From: Mytilus californianus
Lineage: Eukaryota > Mollusca > Bivalvia > Mytilida > Mytilidae
DNA: 64,000 bases
Direction: 5' to 3'
Assembly (NCBI RefSeq): GCF_021869535.1
Contig: NW_026262668.1
Coordinates: forward strand, 12,880,348 to 12,944,347
Below, in pieces: positions 22,341 through 34,272 of this stretch; positions within the stretch are counted from its first letter, which is position 1, and each line of letters begins with the position of its first letter. Below the pieces are notes generated by a model. It was not told where the DNA came from, ran no database searches, and saw nothing but the letters and a program-made list of their open reading frames with translations. The translations under genes and the position numbers were made by a program.

Positions 22341-23162
22341 TGTTCATGTTGAATTATGTTTAGATCCCCAGTAACAACATGTCAGAGGGGCTGTTAATAT
22401 AAGACAAGAAGGAATAGTCACATGCTAGAGGGTTTTTTAATATTTGAATTTTGAATATATTGCATTCGTCGTTCCAAAATCCAGATATTAAAATAACTTC
22501 TTTCCAAGTATAATTGATGCGCAGTTGGAACATTTCTTTTTCATCAGTGTTGTTCAAATCCTTATATAGAAATACCAAAAATATCAAATTTGACAACAAT
22601 AAACAAAACCGGACACAAAGCAAGGGAAAAATCATCTACAACAAAATATGTAATGATTACAAAAACGTGTAGATATTCAACTTACTTTTTGTGCCAGCTT
22701 CTTTATTATATGTTTGTCAGGATATCCTTTTCCTGTCAGTTGAACATTTTTAAATCATATAAATATATAAGCCTCAGGGGCGTTTTTCCCCAAAACATTC
22801 TTGGGTCAATAATGAATCGTCAGTTATACTGAAATGTTCATTGTAGGGAACACAATTACACCTATATTGTCAAAAATACCGTTCATATCGCTTTTACGAT
22901 AATTATATATTTTTTTGGAGGAAAACCAGGGCAATGAAACATACACATTTCATATACAATAGTGTGACCATTAGCAGACAACTTAAACAAGTTTTGGTAC
23001 TTAATTTTGATTGCCTATATAAGCCTTACGGCTTATTTTCAATTGGTCCATTTATGTTAAATTCTTAAAAATATTAAAATATAGTTATAAGAAATAATGG
23101 CCTTGGCTAGTTCTAGGAATAAACGTCTTCATAATTTCAACGTGAAACAGATCAGGAAAAAT
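22341..23162. other. Non-coding stretch
   Basis: Possibly the decayed 5' part of the element at 20995-22340. Short frames on both strands are low-complexity. No supported gene. Confidence 0.3.
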
Positions 23163-23655
23163 CCGTCTTTCATTCCGTTTAATTGAGGTTTTGAGCTTGC
23201 ATGTCAGTAACTGCTAGTAGTCCTTTGTTAGTTTATGTTCATCATTGTCATTTTTCTTTTGTTTCCTTATCTTACATCGGACTCGTACTTCTTTTAAACT
23301 GAGTTTTAGTGTGCGTATTGCAGTGTGTATTTTTATTCCACATTGCTAAAGGTATAGGTGGAAGGATGAGATCTCACAAGACATTTCAACCCCGCCGCAT
23401 TTTTGCGCCTGTCCCAAGTCAGGAACCTCTGGGTTTTATTAGTCTTATACACTTGTATGTTTTTTTTAATTTTGGTTCATTTATATGTTTTGGAGTTTAG
23501 TGTGACGTCCATTTTCGCTGAACTGGTATACATTTCGTTAAGGGGCCAGGTGCGGCCCGCCTCCGTGTGCGGGATTTTCTCGCTGTTTTGAAGACCCATT
23601 GGTGGCCTTCGGCTATTTTCTGCTCTATGGTCGGGTTGTTGTCTCTTTGACAAAT
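23163..23655 (+). repeat. R1 retroelement tail, opposite orientation
   Basis: The sequence is the reverse complement of 19860-20350 with scattered changes. Shared blocks include AACTGCTAGTAGTCCTTTGT, CCCCGCCGCATTTTTGCGCC and TCGGGTTGTTGTCTCTTTGA. With 19860-20350 it forms a large inverted pair 2.8 kb apart, which I read as two independent insertions. Confidence 0.7.
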
Positions 23656-24129
23656 AAAGTGATGACAAAAGACAACAACTTATAGGTAAATGGTTCCTAA
23701 CATGTTAAACTATTCTTTATATATCTTAGTCATCTCCTCTCTTCTTAAAATCTAGATCATAACAAACTAAACAGAATTTCAAGGCAGAACGAAAAATGTT
23801 GCTACATGGAAATGAGCCTAAAACATACTTCATATATCAATTTTGTTTGGCAAACTAGTTTTGTTCGAGGAGACATACCATTGAAATATTAAGGTATGCT
23901 GCTTGTGGCTCTTCCTTGAGAAGAAGTATCTCGAAAATGAATCCTTTAATGACCAATAGATGATCGAAAAAGCTATAGACTAATGTATTCTCTGAATTAA
24001 AACAATTTATTGGCAATCAAGTTTAATTAAGAGTCAACACTTCTTACATGTCTGTTATTGATCATATTAAGGTATATGCAATGTTTATGTTGCTGTTTGA
24101 TCAGATAAATCTTTCCATCTATCTATTTT

Positions 24130-25560
24130 AATGGGAACCAAATGTCCTCTTCTTGCCAAGTTGTTCCTTTATTCATATGAAGCTGACTTCATACAAAAAC
24201 ATTTTAGGGAGAAAGAAAAGAACTAACATTATCCTAGAAAATTGATGAACCAGAGTAATGTCAAAGAACGTCTCGGCATTTTTATGAAAGAAGTTCATCG
24301 GAAGATACCAAGACTTTGTTGATAACTATTCCGTATCAACTTCACAAATAATACATGATGGTCTTGAAGTACATATTCTAGGTACTGACGTTGTTTATCA
24401 ACGTAATTACGTGTTATAATGTTCTTTTAATTTGTCTTTGTATATTTTTTACCTTTACTGTTTAGTTCGTTTCTGGTAATATACTTTTAGCGCGGCTCGG
24501 TATTTATACATCCCGCCTTTGTGTTATTGTGCTATGGTCTTTTTTGTATTCTCGTCTTTAAGTTTTTGCTTATGTACTTTGTAAATAGAGTGTCTATATG
24601 CCTTTTTGCTTTTCTTTGTTGAAAGAGTTATTTGTTTTTATTTTGACATTTTTACCTATTATGTCTTTTTGATTTGCTCACACATTGTTGTTAATATAAT
24701 GGAATTCTATATGACTGTCATACAAGTGAGAGGTTAGCTAGCTATAAAACAGGTTTAATCCACCATTTTTTATATAAAGCAATACCTGTACTAAGTCAGG
24801 AATATAACAGTTGTTCTCCATTCGTTTGATGTGTTTGAGCTTTTTGATGTTCTCTCACTACATAATTCAAATTTTGGTGACTTTGTTGAACGCATCTATC
24901 CCATCGAGCTTCAAATAAAGGATACAACAGATACAGTTAAGTCTACCTCATATCTTGACTTATATCTAGAAATTGACTATGAGGGTCGATTGAAAACTAA
25001 ACTCTACGACAAAAGAGATGGCTTCAGTTTCCAAATAGTGAACTTTCCATTTATATGTAGAACATTCCAGCAGCGCCTGCATATGGAGTATATATCTCAC
25101 AGTTGATACGATTTTGCAGGGCTTGTATTTCCTATCATGATTTCTCTTTTATAGAGAGTTAATTCTCAAAAGACAGCTATAAAACAAACAGTTCCAAGTG
25201 GTGAAGTTGAAATCTTATCTTCGTAAATCTTACGCCATCACGAGTTAATTAATCCTTTTGGAATATCTCTTTCACAGATGACGACGGATATATTCCAATT
25301 GTAGTTACCACAATCCCGTCATCTTGTCCCTGAATGTGATCTACCGAATTAGACTTATAACCGGGTTTCCAAGTACATGAGCAATACGACGGGTGCCATA
25401 TGTGGAGCATGATCTGCTTTCTATTTCGGAACACCTGAGATCACCCCTAGTTATTGGTGGCGCTCGTGTTGCTGACTCTTTATATTTCTATGTTGTGTCT
25501 TGTGTACTGTTGTTTGCCTTATTGTCTTTTTTCTTTCTTTTTTTTGCCATGGCTTTGTCA
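24130..25560 (+). mobile_element. Penelope-like reverse-transcriptase relic in pieces
   Basis: Plus-strand pieces are LFLYSYEADFIQKHFREKEK (about 24165-24225), KKFIGRYQDFVDNYSVSTSQ (about 24290-24350), and a longer frame 24831-25106 with IYPIELQIKDTTDTVKSTSY, YDKRDGFSFQIVNFP. A decayed C-terminus follows. The order is scrambled, since the C-terminal KKFIGRY piece precedes the palm piece, so at least two fragments are juxtaposed with an R2 copy between them (24640-24840). A recurrent 3' flank with CTGAGATCACCCCTAGTTAT follows at 25435. Confidence 0.65.
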
Positions 25561-27279
25561 CTTCATTTTCGACTTATGAGTTTGAAAGTCTTTTTTGTTA
25601 TCTTTTGCCTCTCCATTGAAAAAACTGTTATTTTCTATTTTTATCTTTTTTATAATTACAACGTAATTATATTTCATTCGACTCATCTTTAGCGACACTA
25701 AATGCAGTAAAATCATATCTCCTCTCATTAAAATTTACATTTTGTTTTCAAAAACCCTCAAAGCTCATCAGGGAGTGAAAAGAGCAAAGGTTATTTCTTA
25801 TGCAGAAAAGAAAATTTTCCCTGTATCTTGTAAAACCAACAGCAGTCACTGATTTCAAACATCTACACTTATTTGAAAAGCGGGAACGGTTTTGATGTTT
25901 CTTTACACAATATAGAAATAATCAATTTACATCGATGACTTAAAAAAAAAAAACACTCAAATCTGGAATTATCATTTTTTTTTTCTTTCTGTTCCAGAAA
26001 TGTACCTGAGAGATCGAAACTGAAAAAAATCACCCTTAGTTTATAAATGTATTCCGAATATATCGCTGATTCTGCTTCACATCAGTCAGATATCCTCTCT
26101 TTGATATGTAGTGAATTTAACAAAAAAAAAATTTCCAAAAAAAACAAAGCACAAATGACCGCTCCATCATTTCCACTCTGCCAATTTGCTTCAAGTTATT
26201 AAAATTCACAATATGACATCATTAATTTATTCTGATGAATTATACTTGAAATGTACAAACCAACCATGTCAGTTGTTTTTGTGAATTGTTTAAAAATCAA
26301 TGGTCATCTTTATTTCAATGCACTTTTTTTATTTTTTAAATGTATGTGTTATTTCTATTGGTAACAGTCTTGCCTACCCTTTGTAAAAAATCAACGTCTC
26401 ATTCAGTAAATATTTATGGCTAGAAAGTTTACATGACCGATGGTTTACGAATTTGGTAATGTCTCACGGTTAGAAGAGAGTCAATTATCAACCCGGTATT
26501 GCGTAATTCCTGATCACTTGATATCAACATTTTTATAGGATTAACACGACGTGTGTCATTTTTGGAGCAGGATCTGCTAATCGGGAAACCTTAGATCACC
26601 CTGGTGTTTTCTGGGGTTTGTGTTTTCAAAATTAACTTTTGTATGTTGTATTTTGTAGACTGGTGTTTGCCTTTTCGCCTTTTTTTTTCTTCTTCTTCTT
26701 TAATAGCACGGCGTTGTCAATTCGTCTCGACTAATAAGTTTGAATGTCACAGTGGATATTCCGCCTCTCTTTTTGCAGTGGTCTATAAAGAGTGTCGCAA
26801 TGGAAATTACAGTCCCTTTGTGTCACGTGTCTCAAATATACGTTAGCTTTTAAGGTACAAGTAACCTGTAAATAGTTCATATGAGGTGCGGATTTCCAAT
26901 CGTTTTGTGTTCAATTTTAAAAGATATCCGAAAATTATGACTTTTGTTGAAACTTATTTTTTCTATATTGTATGTTTGAGATTTCTTAAAATAATCCCGA
27001 GTACGTGTTTTAATTGCTCATAGACATAGAAGTTTCGTTAAGCATAAAAAAAAACAATCAATATTATTTTAGTTGTTATTAAATTAAATTATGGAATCAA
27101 TATAGTAACGAAAGTTTTGAATGCAATCCAGGTAGAACATACTGTTCTGCTGGCGTCTTTGTTAGATTTATTTGTATGTTTGTTTGAATGGTTTAGTCAG
27201 TTGTGTTGTATGTCTGTGGTGTATGATTACACAGTTTTGGCTGCAATGTATCTCAATTATTCTAACATTAACCTTTTAT
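25561..27279. other. Non-coding stretch
   Basis: Bases 26540-26700 repeat the retroelement 3' flank type seen at 25370-25560. Otherwise no exon or clear repeat structure is visible. Confidence 0.35.
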
Positions 27280-27500
27280 GTCTGTTTAGGTTGCTCACTC
27301 AATTTTATCAATATAATGGAACTATAAACAATTGTCATACAAGTAGGAGGTTTAGCCAGCTTTTATTCTAGGTTTAACCAACCGTTTTCTTCTGTACCAA
27401 GTCAAGAATATGACAGTTGTTTCCACCCGTTCCGTTGGTTGTTAACGTTTGATTTTGTCAGTTTTTATGGACTTCCTCTTTTTGAATTTAATTTGTAGTT
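27280..27500 (-). repeat. R2 fragment
   Basis: Reverse-oriented match to R2, with TGTACCAAGTCAAGAATATG, ACAGTTGTTTCCA and the degenerate Cys-free frame typical of the family. Confidence 0.5.
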
Positions 27501-28059
27501 CGATACTTTTATTTTACTTTTTTCTGATGTATTGTTATTCATGATTATTCGTTTCGTAAATGTTGGGATTAGAGTGAATTTCTATACCCATTCCGCAGTT
27601 TGATAATGTGATTTATCATGAAAACGATATTGTTTGTGGATTTTTTTCTGGGACAATAACATATTTGTTATGACAGCTGCTAAGCAACATTTGCATCATT
27701 GAAAATAAAAAAAACTGAGGTTATCGCATAAACTCTAAAACGAGCGAAACCAGGTGCCTCCTCATTCACTTACGCATACATCATTTGTCATGCGAATCCA
27801 ACGTAGTCAAAGTGTCACAATCGGAAAAGGACAAAAATCGTTAAATATCAGATCAATTTTTATAATATCTAAAGATCTGTGACATGTCGCTACTGACTTA
27901 ATACACATACACACATCTAGTTATTTGAGTAAATTGTGACCGAAAACCTATGTATCGCCGATGTTAGTCGTTTTACTCATAACTATGTTGGTGAAGTGTT
28001 TGTATACGGAGCAAAACCATGTTAACCAAAACTGTAAAGCCCAAACATGTTCAAGCGTA

Positions 28060-28830
28060 AATTAAATATTGAGATATGAAACACCATACGATCGGACAGT
28101 AGAAAAAGTGTCGTTTGTCGTAAATGCTCGTTTGAAGTCATCATTTGTATCAATATTGAGGAAAAGATCAAGATATGAAGAATATCTTCTAGTTTTGGTA
28201 GTATCTTCGATCTGAAGTTCCCTTTGATTAATGAGATGCAGGCACTTACTGAAATGTGAGTTATTGAGTGACAAGACATTTTCAATATATCTGAAAGTGA
28301 AATAATATAGCTTGGCAAAAACCCATTATTTTATTGTATTTTGAGTAAGTTCTTCATAAACTCCGCATCATTTTGGTTAAAAAAAATACAAGTCGGCCTT
28401 CATGGTGTAGAAATATCAATCAACTAATCTCAACTTACATGTTATCAAAAAGTGTAGCATTTTGGTTATGTCATCTTCGGTGTACTTGTTGTGTGGTTCT
28501 TTACAAATGAAGTTTTGTCATAGCCTTGAACAAGAAATTTCCATATACACTTCCCATTTTTGAACCATTAGCTTTGTCTTTCAGTTGCCATGTGGAAAGT
28601 TTGTGTTTAGCTCAGACAAATTTGTGTGTGTTTTTTTTTATAAATTTTTGCAAAATTGTAAAGATTGGGATTGAAGATGTTGGTGTAGATCTAAAGAATT
28701 TTTAAGAATCCACATCTGAATATACTCAATAACATAATATTTCTCAAGGTCATCTTTTACTGTCGGAAAAAAAAGTAAGAACTTTAGGAAGACGTTGCGT
28801 TGAACATCATGACAATAACGGAATAAATCA
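28060..28830 (-). mobile_element. Penelope-like reverse-transcriptase relic
   Basis: The minus strand reads VLSLNNSHFSKCLHLINQRE, LQIEDTTKTRRYSSYLDLFL and NIDTNDDFKR after a decayed catalytic block. Further upstream in the same orientation (28620-28830) is sequence matching 350-530. It is heavily frameshifted and dead. Confidence 0.65.
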
Positions 28831-30239
28831 TTTTTATTGGGCTATTTCGCTTACACATAGAAAAGAACTGTTGACAATGTTATTTGAAATAAAACATGGC
28901 CAGCGAAATTATATATGACTTTTGAAACTTTCAAGGATGCAATAAGGAGGTTAAGACTTGTTTGTAGAACAATTAAAATTTGTACGACTTTGTCCCAAGC
29001 AGAGCTGTAGAAAAACAGTACATTAACGGGTGTTACACTGACACTTTTTATGAAGTTACACGGATACTTTTTATGAAGGTACAAAGACACGTTTTATTAA
29101 TAGAGTCATTCGTGCATTCAGTCAGTCCATAGTCACTTTATCGTACACTTTGTGATCCAATTACATGTTTTTATAAAAAAAAGTTCATATGGAAAGTGTT
29201 CATGAAAATTATATTTATAAAAAAAAAAAAATTATGTCCAAATATGCTAAAATAGACTATGTACGAATTTACTGATTGCAAGAGTAACTGTAACCATAAG
29301 AATTTTCCATGTACAAATATTTCGTCGGTTTGCTTGGTAGTTAAGCTGAAATCTTTCTAATCGTCTTAAACGAACTATATAAAGGATAAGTTTTCCCCTT
29401 TTCTCTTCATTTTCAAGGAATTTGTTTAAATCGAATTGTGATAGCGTAAAATGAGTCTCAACGACAAATAACCTACCACCCATTTCGGACACTGGGATGG
29501 AATGAAAAAGATATTGTGTCACGTGTTCAATAATTAGGTCTAATCGAATAACACATAACTGTAATAAGCACGAAAATAAACAGACAAAAATGATTTCAAA
29601 TATATGTGGATCCAAAAATAAAAAACGAGAGAAAATCCAAAATTTTTCAATACATGTTATACCTCATAAAAAAACAGAAACTTTTTTTTTTTATTTGTTT
29701 GTTTTCTTTATTTTATTGATTTCATATTCAAACATGTAATATTTACGTTTGTCTGATTTCTCTTTCTTAGTCAATTTTCGTACATCATTGATTTTAAAAT
29801 GTCTTAAATTTGTTATTTATATTTTTGTTGTTTATTTCATTTGTTTGTACGTACGTATGTTGTTTATTGGGAGTGGAGGGGCGCATGAGCGGGTGTAGGG
29901 GGCAACTGTCCCCACTTTCAAAATGGTGGGGTGGCAAATCATATTTTGTTGGAATGGAAGGGTATATATATCGCCAATGGCAGTCAGCAGGGTTTAAGAA
30001 CATTCGTTGTTCGACCTGCTAGTCAAATGCGTATTGTTACAATATACTTTGTCACTTTTTTGGTCTTTTGGAAAATGTTGTTTGTGCTGTATTTAGACCC
30101 CTTTACCAAGACATTTGTTTTGCATGCACACGTATAAAAATTGCGGTTTTTATCCAACGCAATCATAGGTTTGAACGTTGTTTTCAATTTAGACTTGTAT
30201 ATATATATATATATATAAACATTATATCCTGATTTCGAC
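28831..30239. other. Mostly unassigned stretch with short tandem and AT repeats
   Basis: Bases 29030-29090 hold about three copies of a 24-bp unit with ACACTGACACTTTTTATGAA. A minus-strand open frame of 122 codons lies at 29615-29247; it has no recognisable domain and may be chance or a buried exon. An (AT)n tract is at 30199-30217. Confidence 0.35.
29247..29615 (-). CDS. Unrecognised minus-strand open frame
   Basis: The 122-residue frame has a hydrophobic N-terminal stretch (IFEIIFVCLFSCLLQLCVI) and a mixed middle (GGRLFVVETHFTLSQF, NKFLENEEKRGK). The amino-acid mix is less repetitive than most chance frames here. No domain, splice context or paralogue is visible in the window, so it may be non-coding. 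Confidence 0.2.
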   Translation of the reverse strand: MDPHIFEIIFVCLFSCLLQLCVIRLDLIIEHVTQYLFHSIPVSEMGGRLFVVETHFTLSQFDLNKFLENEEKRGKLILYIVRLRRLERFQLNYQANRRNICTWKILMVTVTLAISKFVHSLF

Positions 30240-30249
30240 AATTAGTGTC

Positions 30250-30840
30250 TCTTCAGTGATGTTAGGTTTGTTTTTGTACTCGTATGAAGCAGATTTTTTT
30301 CAAAACCTTCTAAAAGACAAACAGAAAAAGCACCTTGCAAAATTCTTTAATTTTACTTTCAGATATATTGATGATGTCCTATCATTGAATAACCATATTT
30401 CAGCCAATACTTACATCTCATATATCCCAGTGAACTTGAAATTAAGGATACTACTGATACTAGAAGGACTGCTTCATACCTTGATCTTTTCCTCAATATT
30501 GACACAGATGGACGACTTCACACTAAAATCTATGACAAACGGGACGATTTCAACTTCCCAATTATCAATTTCCTATTTCTCAGCAGTAACATACCCTCTG
30601 CTCCTTCGTACGGTGTTTACATATCTCAGTTGATACGTTATGCTCGTGCATGTTCACACTTTACGGACCTCATATACAGGAGTGTGCTCCTTACGCAGAA
30701 ACTGTTCCAACAAAGTTATGAGGAGGAAATATTGAAAATGACACTCCGTAAATTTTATGGACACCATCACGAATTAGTTGATCCATACGATGTGTCTTTG
30801 TCCAAACTAACTAAGGACATTTTTACCACGTCTTAGATTG
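30250..30840 (+). mobile_element. Penelope-like reverse-transcriptase relic, relatively young
   Basis: The plus strand encodes LGLFLYSYEADFFQNLLKD, the catalytic block RYIDDVLSLNNH, a frameshifted middle, then SYGVYISQLIRYARACSHF, LFQQSYEEEILKM and RKFYGHHHELVDPYDVSLSK to a stop at 30834-30836. One frame change near 30400-30580 and the 5' truncation make it inactive. It is the least decayed copy of this family in the window. Confidence 0.75.
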
Positions 30841-31739
30841 TGGTTTGCCATTACTTCGTCTGATCTTTTAAGTGTCCAACTTGACCTATTCCCGATTGTG
30901 ACTGTTTTGCTGAGTGTTAATTCGCATTGCTATAAGACGTGTCACGGTATTTTGCTATCCAAAATTCTTGTATTTAGTTTTGATGTTATATTTGTTATTG
31001 TCAAATATCTTATCGTTTGTAGTTGTAATTCTTACTTTTTCTGTTCTATTCGTGTGTGGGTGTAAAGATAATTTATCACCCAGTTCATTTATAAGATTTT
31101 AGTTTGGATCAACTAAACTTACACTGTGTATTTGGTTTTCAGTTTGATTTAGGAGAAATACCGACATAGCTAGATAATACAATTAATTATCTAATTACTT
31201 ACACAATTTTATATTAATAAGTATTGTTATTTTGATTGTTATTAAAAACATGTAATATCAGTATTACAAACCTAATCTTGAACTCTATCCTATTTTTTGA
31301 ATATTCTCAGAAATTTACCTGTGACGTCATTTTTGTGCGTCGATCTATCCGGCTGACATTCTTTGTTCGGCTATGCTGTTTTTATGTGCTGATCTAGGTT
31401 GTTTTACGTATTCGTTTTTATTCTTTAGTTAGTCACCACTTCGGTGTTAACATGTATATCAGTTATTTGGTCATTTTTATATTTTATAAATTTACTGTTG
31501 GCAAAAATATGAATCATTCTAAATGCTAAATACTTTCTTATCCCAGGCAGATAACCTAGCCGTATTTGGCACAATTTTTTGAAATTTTGGGTCATCAATG
31601 CTCTTCATCTTTAGGCCTGGCACCTTTGATAACTATTAGCTTGTCGTAATGTTCTATTGTATTGTTTATTTGTGTGTGTTTCTCTGTCCTGTATGTTCTT
31701 CCATTTATTTGTATTGTAGTCTTGTCATGTAATGTTGTC
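30841..31739. other. 3' flank of a reverse-transcriptase relic, no gene
   Basis: Contains the usual downstream sequence of this retroelement family and a CRE-like GTGACGTCATTTTTGTG at 31320, also present near 16886-16903. No coding exon is seen. Confidence 0.35.
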
Positions 31740-32060
31740 ATTTTAGTGTTATATTTAACATTGCCATTAAAGCGGGAGGTTTGGCTAGCCACAAAACCAG
31801 GTTCAACCCACCATTTTTTCTTAAAATGTCCTGTACCAAGTCAGGAAAATGGCTATTGTTATCTTATAGTTCGTTTCTGTGTGTGTTGCATTTTAGTGTT
31901 TCTGTTGTGTCTTTGTTCTCCTCTTATATTTGATGTGTTTCCCTCAGTTTTAGTTTGTAACCCGGATTTGTTTTTTCTCAATCGATTTATGAATTTCGAA
32001 CAGCGGTATACTACTGTTGCCTTTATTAGGAATCGAAACGGTATTTGGAAGGCCATATAA
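31740..32060 (-). repeat. Dispersed repeat R6, reverse copy
   Basis: Reverse complement of 16380-16690, sharing GTAACCCGGATTTG, GTGTTTCCCTC and TCCTGTACCAAGTCAGGAAA. The open frames here are repeat-derived. Confidence 0.6.
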
Positions 32061-32904
32061 TTTACCTCATTTTAGGATAGACTCTTAAATTTTGAAGATT
32101 CGAAATAGGATGAACGAATCATAATGGGGAAAGGGGACAATACCGGCTCCACACACTTTAAAGAGTGTGGGGCAAAACTATGTTTTACTCCTTCCAACCC
32201 CACCTACCCCTACCCCACCCCACCGCCCCACCCAATCACACTTTTTGGCAATATATTTGTTATCGAAGCATAAAATGGATACCATAGAGGTCATTAACTT
32301 ACTTCTAAACTACTAGACTATTCTTTTTTTTATTTTTTTCTTTTAACTTTGAAAGGTCTCCAAAACCTCGGACATTGGCCTGACTACTCGTGCAGAAAAA
32401 ACCTATACGGCAACTGTTGTTACAAGCCTTTTTTTTTATCTTTGTTCTGTATCTAATACTTATTCAGGGTAGAACAGTTCTAATCAAGTAAGAACACAAT
32501 TTAAAAAAGCCAGTATTAGCAAATTTCATGACTTTGCAAGATTTGAAAATTAATTCTTAATTGAAAGTATTTACAAAGACCATATCGATTTCTCTGTGAG
32601 ACTACCTGACCAAAAACTTTGACATTGCACTTCTCATAAATTTATACATGTGGTTTAGTTTTAATTAGTAAATGTTTGTTTACAGATGGGATCAGTTCTA
32701 ACCTCTCTTTAGAGCTGAAAGACAAATCGTTCATATAACTGTTAATGGTTAGAACTACCAGAATATGATCTAGGCTAGAACTTTCAAAAACCTTTCTACG
32801 GTAGATATGTGAAATGTGAAGGGATAGAACTGTTTAAAACTGCTCTTGTGTGACTTTCAAGATCTGTCCAAGGATATAACAGCTATATTTTTTTAATGTA
32901 TTTC
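32061..32904. other. Non-coding stretch with C-rich tract and TAGAACT repeat
   Basis: Bases 32190-32240 are C-rich (CCCCACCTACCCCTACCCC and similar). Bases 32690-32890 repeat TAGAACT words as at 4790-5000. No gene. Confidence 0.4.
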
Positions 32905-33300
32905 TAAAAAGTAAAATCACAAAAATACTGAACTCCGAGGAAATTCAAAAAGGAAAGTCCCTAATCAAATGGCAAAATCAAACGCTCAAACACATCAAAC
33001 GAATGGATAACAACTGTCATATTCCGGACTTGGTACAGGCATTTTCTTATGTAGAAAATGGTGAATTGAACCTGGTTTTATAGCTAGATAAATCTCTCAC
33101 TTGTATGACAGTCGCATCAAATTCCATTATTTTGACAACGATGCGTGAACAAAACAAACCGACACAATAGGTAAAAATGTCAAAAATAGGGGTACAGCAG
33201 CCAACATTGTGTTATCATCTTAATCACTATAAAAACAAAAAAATGTAACAAAGAAGCACAAAAAGGCTTACATCAAATTTAACATACTCATTTTGCTAAT
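32905..33300 (+). repeat. Dispersed repeat R2 copy
   Basis: Nearly identical to 17265-17640, with CATCAAACGAATGGATAACA and GACTTGGTACAGGC. Confidence 0.65.
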
Positions 33301-33318
33301 GTTCACCTGTTTAGTTGA

Positions 33319-33379
33319 CCACCCCCCCCCCCCCCACCTCACCCCCCCCCCCCCCCCCCCACCCACCCCCATCCCCCTT
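33319..33379. repeat. Poly-C low-complexity tract
   Basis: About 60 bases of almost pure C on the plus strand, with runs of 15 and 19 or more interrupted by ACCTCA and AT. On the minus strand this is a G-run array. Confidence 0.9.
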
Positions 33380-33889
33380 AAGTAAAACAGGTTTTTATTA
33401 ACTTATACAATAAATGTGTTCATATGAAAGCTTGATTGTTTTGTTGGGTTTGCTTATCTTTGGTGTTTGTATATCTTACCGGGAACTTTTGATCGGGTAC
33501 TTTTTTATTCTCTGTTCTTGACTAATGACGTAGCGGGTTTGGCTATTCTGGAGTATCTGAATATACCTCCAATTTCAGGTGATTTTCGTGTCGCAAAATT
33601 TTCAGTTTCCTGTGAAGTATTTGTAGGCTGTGGCTTGTTTCTGTCATTTCTATTTTTGCTCGATGGGTTGTTTGTTTTTCTAATACTTATGGTGTTGAAT
33701 TGTCATCTTGGTAACTTTTCAAATTACCTAATTAAATAGTACTGATATGTTAATTAAGCATCAATATTTTCTTTATTGAATAATTATACATTCTTACTTA
33801 CTAATAATAAACTTTGTTACGGGTGACATTTTTTGTCATTTGCTACCAATTATTCGATATGCATATGGAGAAAGAAGAGTCATGATTCG
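33380..33889. other. Non-coding stretch before gene B promoter
   Basis: One 90-codon plus-strand frame (33467-33739) is rich in Phe and Leu and shows no domain. I do not call it a gene. Confidence 0.3.
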
Positions 33890-34272
33890 ACAAATACTAT
33901 TCAGTGTCCACCTACGTCTTCAATTATGGTCGTTTGAATCTTTTGGTGTTGAAGCGGAATTAGCAGTAAGTAGTTAAAATGACTGCGTGTAACTTTATTT
34001 GAAAAATTTGGAAATTTTTAAATATAAAAAAGAAGAATGAACTACTTGTAACATGAATATGGAAAAGGTCGAAAGAACAAGTCATCATGGAAAAAAAATA
34101 ATATTTACATTTTTTTCTAAATATTCACCGGTTCACGAACCGTTTGATTACCTTTATATTCCCATCTGTTACCGTGTAGAGAATAGACTAAACAAAGGTA
34201 CTGGCATATAAAAGTAGCTGGTTGCTGCTGTTGATATAGACCTGACAGTTGCATATTCTGCACTTCTTTAAG
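33890..34272 (+). promoter_or_regulatory. Promoter and 5'UTR exon of gene B
   Basis: TATAAAAG is at 34207-34214. A short untranslated exon ends at 34272 with CTTTAAG|GTAAAG. The whole block aligns with 5660-6054 upstream of gene A, including CACCTACGT, ATCTTTTGGTGTTGA, AACAAGTCATCATGGAAA and the TATA-proximal GTAGCTGGTTG. Within it CGGTTCACGAACCG (34129-34142) has self-complementary CGGTTC/GAACCG ends. The transcription start is inferred near 34237. Confidence 0.7.
34207..34214 (+). promoter_or_regulatory. TATA box of gene B
   Basis: TATAAAAG at the position equivalent to TATATAAG of gene A. Confidence 0.7.

Noticed and set aside
19860-23655. One large transposon with 490-bp inverted ends
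   Set aside because: The ends are R1, which occurs elsewhere singly and follows a reverse-transcriptase C-terminus. Two opposite insertions explain it better.
29247-29615. 122-codon minus-strand frame as a confident gene
   Set aside because: No domain, no splice partners and no paralogue in the window; listed only at low confidence.
33467-33739. 90-codon plus-strand frame before gene B
   Set aside because: Phe/Leu-rich with no signal of selection or domain; likely chance.
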